Assembly: GCA_022495005.1 (NCBI GenBank)
Contig: JAGYXB010001062.1
Span: forward strand, 930,001 to 994,000
Source of the DNA: Rhyacophila brunnea
Lineage: Eukaryota > Arthropoda > Insecta > Trichoptera > Rhyacophilidae
Length of the DNA: 64,000 bases
Reading direction: 5' to 3'
The position numbers and the translations under genes were made by a program. This document shows, piece after piece, positions 57,471-64,000 of this stretch. Within the stretch, counting starts at the first letter, position 1, and each line of letters opens with the position of its first letter. The notes beneath the pieces are model-generated. The model ran no database searches. It had not been told where the DNA came from and was given only the letters and a program-made list of their open reading frames with translations.

Positions 57471-57619
57471 TAAATTTTCTGTTGGATTATTATGCTCAAT
57501 ATGCTCAAACTTGTACTTGATATGAAGTAAATAAAAAACAAACAAATATAGTATACTGAAATGTCATTTTGATTTCCATAGTAACGCACGTATATATTAA
57601 TAATTTAATTGCTAGGACC

Positions 57620-60600
57620 ATGACACGAACACGTTTAGTGTGCCCCTGAGAGGACGCTCCCATAAGGAGTGGTACCATCCAACCGCTCGATCTGATCAAA
57701 ATAGTCAATGTACCACCGGTTATAAAGTAATAAGCTTGCGACCCTCGACGAAGCCAAGCCATATATGATGTATGAGTAAGTCCTACAGTTGCCCCGCAGG
57801 CCCCACTGCTCCTCAGGGTGAACTGTAGATGAGATAAGTCGGTCATAAGGACCATGAAGAGTGGTGGTAAGAATGTAAATAACGACGGAGTAATAATAAG
57901 GTAGTAATTAAAATTCAATTAATAAGATGCAGTACGAAGATTATGTGTCCTAATTAAGATGGTAGCAATAGGTATATAATGTTAGTAATAGATATTTCAC
58001 CATGTTAAATAAATAATTGATAGGTATATAAATATTAAATTAGCATAATACTGTATTGGACTTCGAGTAGATATAATAATGTAATTAAGATAAATGGATC
58101 TAATATTGTATAATTGCGATGATTAGGTATTTGTCAGCGTGTGTAATTGTAAACCGACATTAATATATAAATCTGTACCTATAATTAGAGTATAATGTTG
58201 ACATAGTTCGATCCACGAAATTAAGCTAGATAGTAATTAATCAATATTTTAATTAATTTAATTAGACGAGAATCGATCTAGACCTGAGCTCCATACGTAG
58301 CATCCACATAGCATCTAAAAACATTCGCGAGGTACCGAATACCTCTGACTTCTAATTTTCATCACTTCCATATTAAATATCACGCGCGGAATCGACGAAT
58401 CTCGCGCGCGGTCACCCGCGGATTTTCTCGCGGGTCACATGTAACATATGAGGAGCGGCTCTTGGAGCTGCGTTCGCCAGTCGGTAACCGGACAGTTGTC
58501 TCCCTCGCACAACTGGATCAATTCCCTATCCCGACCGCGACCGCAGCCTACTCGCTCATGTGTGGAGCCCCATCCTTGTTACGCAATCTGTGACGGCCGC
58601 GAGATCTCCATACAAACACATTATTAAGGCCATTGGACCCGTTTTTTCCTGTCTTCTCAGAATCGTGGAAATGGCAAGGACGTTTAACACGAATTGACAC
58701 ATAATAAACACTTTATTTATTTAAAATCTAATAAATAATATTCAAATAACACTTTTTGTGTCATTAAAATTTTCTGATTCGCTTTAATTTTTAAAATAAA
58801 TGACAAATAGTCGGTCCTGTTTTCGAAATTGGCCAAAACGACTGTCACGCCACATTGAATTTTTGAACTTAATAATAGTTTTGCAGGTATATATTGTATG
58901 AAAGAAATGGGTAAAACAATACATTTCATTGATTAACTCACGTACTTTTTTTAATTTCAGAAAAATAAAGATTTTAAAGCCATTTTAGTTTGAGTATACA
59001 TCAGCCAATTTTGAATGATTTTTTCTCACAAAATAATATATACTGCACAATAAAAATATTTTTTATTATAATATAACATTTCCGTAATACTATAAATAAT
59101 AATTAACAATGAAAAAATAAATAAAACCCTATAAATTCGGTACAATTAGTGACGCTATATTACCAAAACACGTCGTACGTTTTCATGTATTAATCCTATT
59201 TTCAGACAATTTAGATATATAATTATTTTGCAAAATTAACAAAAAGAGACCATTTGATCGATTAATCCATATAGTTTTTCTAATTTCTCATTTCTAACCT
59301 TAGTAGGCTTCTAAATTTCAACGCGTGAGGACGTCTTTTTTTTCCAAATTTTTATCCGTCGCGAACAGTATTTTAACTCATAGAAAAATGACCTTTACTC
59401 GCATTGCAGTAACAATCAAATTGGCAAGACCACATGACGTAGACCAGGTGTTATAATTTGTGTTGACAAATCAAACATCATAAAATGCCAGTGAATGTCA
59501 AACTGAGAAAAATGTAGTTATATTATATTATTTATTATCTTGTAATACAAATGGTTGCAGCATGTGAGATATTGTAAGATAACTGAATCTTATAACCACG
59601 ATGGCTACAAATAAGTCCTAAAGGTATTCGTTCGGTGCAACATTTATAAAAAAAAATATTTTGGACTTAAGCAGTTTAGATAAAATATAGGTGGACTTTA
59701 ATTATTTTGATAAATACCTACTTGGTTGGGCTTTAAACGATTTGAAAAGCTTTGCATGTAGGTACTTAATACAGTTTTTATGTACCTGGGTCGCCATGTT
59801 TTGTTATTTTCAAAGGGACGTATCCAGGAGTATGTTTATTGGCATTATCAATAGAAACAAAATAATATTATTTTTCAAGGTCTATTTATTATCGATCTTA
59901 AGTGGTTTATGTCACAAATAGTAAATTTGTAGAAAATTTAAAGTAAAATACGTTTTCGAATGCTGCCATAGTAATGGCCACTGAAACATGTGTCATAATT
60001 TTCCTAATCGTCAAAATAATAATAAAATAAGTGTTTTGGGGCAGAAAATCACGTATATGTTTTATGATGTATGTATTTTTCAGATGGTTTGTGGTAAAAT
60101 CTTTTTTTTTCATACTGCCACAATTCAACTATTCATAATTAATTGTTTGTTAAATTTTTCATTGTGCACTTTGACTTAATAGGTAGGTGATAAAGTTTTT
60201 ACCTTACTTTTTTGTATTAATTTATTGTTAAGTGAGAATTAGCTGCTTTCGTTGTCAGTGTGTATTTGATGAGTGCGCATAGTGCCTGACGATGTCGAAA
60301 GGCGAAACCAGGATCGCATAAAACGACTCAAATGAAATAGGACAAAACTTAAATCCATTAGAATTTAATATATTTAATGCCGAGTTGAATTGAATGGAAT
60401 CACCTTAGGCATTTATTAGTAATTATTTAACACAAGTAAAAATATATTGAGGTAAGAACCTAGTTCATTGAATAATAAAAACAATATTACTCTTTACATC
60501 ACAACTGACAAGATTTATATGAATTGTATATTGCCTGAACTCATTGATCCTAGACTAACACGGTCGATGGATATAAGAAACCCTCAATATCATAATTATA

Positions 60601-62830
60601 TTAGATGCTATCAATAGAAAAGAAAAAAAAAATAATAATAATTTATAATAGTTATTCTAATACATTACATACCGTTAAGCCTGTACACTAATTAAAGAAC
60701 CAATTATTAATTTTCTATACACTAATGTTCCGAAATCCTCCGCGGCGACCAAAACGTACTGCCGTCAAATACACGTTATTATAATAATGGTTTCTTAAAT
60801 CTTGATTGTTGCGTACTAAATTTAAAAAAATTGTGCCTCGACAAATATTCATTGAATTGCTTTCTTTTATGAGTCATGTTTTTGTAATTCAATAAAAACG
60901 CAATAATAACAGACATCTTTTATGCCATCTTGTGAATGTTTTAAACTTATAATTTGTAATGTTAGTTCATGAAAAAATGAATAACTATTGTATTCATACA
61001 CACCGATATATATAAATAATATACCAATTTGAAACACCTCAGAAACATACATAAGTATTAGATTTTTTTTTGAAAAATATTTGAATTTGAACCCACAATA
61101 TGATAGGTTCAAGAAAAGGTGTCACTTCACAAATTCAGCATATCAATAATATGAGGTTCTTATTTGGAAGTCTACTATTTTATTCTTATAATTTATTCTA
61201 CCTACCACAAAAATGTTTATAAAATTTGTTAGGAAAAAAAATATTATTAATTCAACACTTTTAAAACCTCTGATTTCGTATCTACTCACAGAGACGCCGA
61301 GCGAAGCGTTTTTGTTTTTTTATGCGCGCTCAGCGTATTGCTATTTTGTTGTGGCGCTTAAGTCAAATTTGATTCTTACGAATGAACCCATAGGCCTTAA
61401 TGATAGCTGGAGCTGCGCGTGTCCGATCAACATAAAATTTGAAATGGCGTACGCGTCTACGGACCGCGGAGACTTCAGTTATTCCATAGTGCGCGTAACC
61501 ATAAAGGTTCGCGAGATATAGAGCTCAGGACAAGATTAATTTTACCGCTTTAATTATAAGTTGATTCGATATAACCTTTATATGTATACATAGAGAATAG
61601 GACCTAGTATTTTAATAATTTTAATTTTTATCATAAATGTACACGTAGCGCGTGGGCGGCCCACTCATAGGTCCGAACTTGTGGCTCCCGCCACTCAGCC
61701 AGGGCGAGGCTTACATCGCAGGGTGTATACTCATATGCTAGCTGGAACGGTGACGAGCAGATTGAGGTATCACACTCCTCGATGCGTTGAGTTTTCGCTT
61801 GGTTAATTAAAATCTAAAAGTACAATACAAGCTAAAAAACGCATTCATTGTAGGGAGAACTAAGCGAAATATCACTCTCAGCGGGATGCCGCGAAGGAGG
61901 ATTTATACCGGCGGCCCGCGCCTATCGAATACCGTTGATTTCAGCTCTCTCGCGACTTGCGGTTTCGCGGGGCAATCAATTTAGTCCAAATCTCATAGTG
62001 AAAATGACATGCGGATTTTTGACCCGTAAAACGCTCGTCCCAGGGGATGAAATCTCCCGATTCGAATAAAAACCCAGGATTTTCGAATTCTGTATCCAGT
62101 TTCCTACTGCTTCCAGGACCGGGCCCACGTCGGGTGTCGGTCTGATTTACTATACAAATTCATACAATTGTGCAAGTCTGCACAGGAGTTTGGGACCACC
62201 CAACTCCCCCTTTTCCTCCTGCGGGTAAAATTACCTAAAGTTGGACTTAGTCGTTTCGGCGCGAGTATTCGTTTATAAATACCTAACCCCGACTTAGAAA
62301 AATTTCGCGAATAATTTTTCGAATATAAATACCCATCTGGTACTTTAAAAATTTTCGAGTGAAAAGTATAATTTCGTACAGCGGTTCTTCAACGGAGGCC
62401 CTGAATCTTTTTCGACTTTTATCTGCTATTCATCGGGTCGTGTGTACCTGACTGTCAACTTAAGTTCGGTAGTAGTAATCTTTTAATACTTTGAATAATT
62501 GTGGAACTTTTCTTCGAATTAATATTTCTTCGTTGCGAGTGTTAATGTACTTTATCATCTGACGGATGACCGTATACCGTGCTTGAACATTTATGTGAAT
62601 AACATTAACTTTCTGAACATTAATAATTATAATATGACGAACCATTGTGAACTTTGTGAACTTTTTGTGAACTTGAACAATATATGGACCATCTACCAAC
62701 TATGAGTTTTTATTCTGACTTCCAACCATACGAAGACCTTGGCCTGTGACTCCTCTTGGCATTGACAACCTTCGCTTCCATACCCTTGGAACTAGCCGCG
62801 GCAGTGGAGGGCCCCGTCAACCACCCACTT
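57620..62830. other. 5.2-kb segment of unknown type inside element E
   Basis: No terminal direct or inverted repeats and no clear target duplication at the two junctions. No polymerase or transposase blocks were recognised. It has GC-rich zones at 58380-58620 and 61640-62450 and an AT-rich middle. It could be a decayed large insertion, an LTR element without recognisable LTRs, or the internal part of a longer parental element. Confidence 0.4.
61213..61521 (+). CDS. unassigned 102-codon open frame
   Basis: Starts ATG at 61213 and stops at 61519-61521. The second half (NEPIGLNDSWSCACPINIKF, then a tail ending SIVRVTIKVREI) uses GC-containing codons and reads more like protein than neighbouring frames. 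It lies inside the unknown 5.2-kb insert. No domain is recognised. The half before residue 35 looks AT-driven. Could be a transposon fragment or chance. Confidence 0.2.
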   Translation: MFIKFVRKKNIINSTLLKPLISYLLTETPSEAFLFFYARSAYCYFVVALKSNLILTNEPIGLNDSWSCACPINIKFEMAYASTDRGDFSYSIVRVTIKVREI

Positions 62831-62991
62831 AGCAACCAATAATAGTGGATTGGATTACGGATTTCTTCCGAAATAACTTTTCATACAAAACAGAATTAAC
62901 TGAAAATGAATTCAATTCTACTTAAAGATGGCTAAAAGTATTAAAAGAATGCATTGGCATCGTGTTCTGATATATTCTAAAAGTTGCAAAT

Positions 62992-63245
62992 CGTCAGCTG
63001 AATGCAGAACTATTCTAACCCACATTTGAAATATTTTGAAAGAGAGTTTTTGAGACAGTCTACTTCAGTTATGTATTATTTATATAGACAAGTGTATGCA
63101 TAATTTTTTTCATCAATAATCCCACTAAAATATGATTTGTACATTTATCCATAAAAATAATAAATAATTTCAGTAAATTGATTCAAAGAACTCTCTCCTA
63201 AAAAAAATCAAATGTAAGTTAAAATAGTTCTGCATTCAGCTGACG
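62992..63245. mobile_element. 254-bp MITE inserted in element E, with AAAT target duplication
   Basis: Ends CGTCAGCTGAATGCAGAAC and GTTCTGCATTCAGCTGACG are perfect inverted repeats continuing to about 23 bp. AAAT flanks both sides (62988-62991, 63246-63249). Removing the MITE and one AAAT restores the CAAATGTC of the intact family E copies. No coding capacity; the superfamily is undetermined (a 4-bp duplication that is not TTAA). Confidence 0.93.
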
Positions 63246-63347
63246 AAATGTCTAGCTAGTCGGGAAGTTAGTTAAAATCGATTGCAAGATTTGTACTGGA
63301 TAAACAACCACCGGACAAATAAAAATACGTGCTAATAAAAACGTTGT

Positions 63348-63777
63348 AAAATTCCCATCCCCTCTACTCAATTATAACATAGAATTGTACCAACAATCCC
63401 TCTCTAACATTGCATAGCTTGTTTTGTATTCCCATCACACAACATAAACAGTTGGTACCTTATTATAGCATTACTAAAACGTAAATTGTGGTCTACATAC
63501 TTGATAAAGTTCTTCATGTATACGAAGCACGTGTCGTAAATAAATATTTAAATGTGGTAAATACCTAGTGTTAAAATTATTCAAGGGGTATTACGTAGTG
63601 TTGTTTTTTAATGAGTATTTGGTGCAGAGCTACGACCCGACCGTTTGGTTGAATGGCTTAAAACCATTCTTCGGTATATTCTTGCACTATAATCTGAACT
63701 CTGTGACACATATGTTTTACTGAATAATGAACATTGTAATTTACATTTACTAATTTAATTATTCTTTTTTATTGCAG
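63348..63777 (+). other. probable intron 3' end preceding the exon
   Basis: AT-rich sequence that ends in a pyrimidine-rich tract (ATTCTTTTTTATTGCAG) ideal for a 3' splice site at 63776-63777. No other feature. Confidence 0.6.
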
Positions 63778-63833
63778 ATTGCCTATACTTTGTGGACAAT
63801 GGATTTGACCGTCGTTTGAGAAACAGATTTAAG
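63778..63833 (+). CDS. 56-bp internal exon of an unidentified host gene
   Basis: Bounded by acceptor TTTTTTATTGCAG and donor AAG/GTATGT, both close to the metazoan consensus. Only one of three phases is open: two bases complete an upstream codon, followed by CLYFVDNGFDRRLRNRFK, and the exon ends on a codon boundary. The other phases contain TGA. The peptide is mixed in composition, ends strongly basic and is unlike the AT-driven frames elsewhere. I cannot name the family from 18 residues. Neighbouring exons of the gene must lie outside the window or be undetected upstream. The many transposons to the left suggest a large upstream intron. Confidence 0.7.
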
Positions 63834-64000
63834 GTATGTTTTAATTAAGATTTTAAATAAAAAAAAAATATTTAGCTAATCGAACTGGACATTATTTACA
63901 AAACGAATTCGACCCATTCTTAAATCATGCCAATTGTTTTTTGAATAAAAAAAATGTTTATTAATATAATATATTCAAGGCATATCCGCATAATATAATA
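63834..64000 (+). other. start of the following intron
   Basis: AT-rich sequence after the GTATGT donor; no further exon is visible before the window ends. Confidence 0.55.

Larger units (their letters stand above)
57471..63347 (-). mobile_element. TIR element family E, copy split by about 5.2 kb
   Basis: 57471-57619 (from ACAACGTTTTTAAATTTTCT to TTGCTAGGACC) and 62831-63347 (from AGCAACCAATAATAGTGG to AAAAACGTTGT) together reproduce the reverse complement of the compact copies at 42090 and 46236. The break falls in the centre of the family's palindrome. A further MITE is inserted in the right part (62992-63245). Confidence 0.85.

Noticed and set aside
57620..62830. LTR retrotransposon
   Set aside because: The left edge begins TGACACG and the right edge ends ACCCA, but I found no direct repeats between the ends, no 5-bp duplication and no gag/pol blocks.

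Overview
This is AT-rich eukaryotic DNA (roughly two thirds A+T by eye) with no bacterial gene organisation. There are no operons and no long open frames, and the longest ATG-initiated frame is 176 codons. The content is almost entirely transposable elements and their relics: hAT, mariner, pogo-like elements, long-inverted-repeat MITEs, tRNA-derived SINEs and LINE reverse-transcriptase fragments. The style fits a large intron or intergenic region of an insect, probably a hemipteran such as an aphid. This rests on the overall AT-rich texture, the frequent GTACCTAC-type words, and degenerate TTAGG/CCTAA pentamers (the arthropod telomere motif) in two hairpin loops. The species assignment is inference.

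Layout. 0.2-1 kb: a hAT element with a perfect 8-bp target duplication inside an older hAT relic. 1.9-2.2 and 13 kb: two copies of a long-inverted-repeat MITE. 3.7-5.0 kb: a complete but inactivated 1.3-kb mariner. 6.0-6.3 kb: a short hAT. 8.6-9.1 kb: a LINE reverse-transcriptase 3' fragment. 9.26-9.57 kb: a nearly closed hairpin. 9.7 kb: a hAT MITE with a perfect duplication. 14.5-17.9 kb: a dense cluster of a hAT, a SINE, a 2.2-kb foldback element made of inverted arms and 15-bp arrays, and a second GC-rich hairpin. 18.5-18.8 kb: an exact 166-bp tandem duplication. 19.3-20.1 kb: a hAT with CCCGGGAT-rich ends. 21-31 kb: SINEs, two related hairpins with telomere-like loops, an element with inverted 15-bp terminal arrays, and a pogo-like element. 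34.7-36.3 kb: a TIR element with a nested hairpin. 37.6-39.4 kb: a hAT and a partial MITE dimer. 42-47 kb: two hATs with perfect target duplications, one carrying a nested LINE and a nested TIR element. 47-50 kb: a second copy of the 15-bp-array element, split by a retroelement-like insert containing a nine-unit minisatellite. 51-56 kb: LINE relics, a short hAT, a SINE and an unassigned 176-codon frame. 57.5-63.3 kb: a TIR element split by about 5.2 kb of unidentified DNA.

Host genes. The only convincing host-gene signal is one 56-bp internal exon at 63778-63833 (+), with clean acceptor and donor sites and a single open phase. The rest of the window is therefore plausibly the large upstream intron or 5' flank of that gene. 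No functional transposase remains: every recognisable coding region carries stops, frameshifts or truncations.
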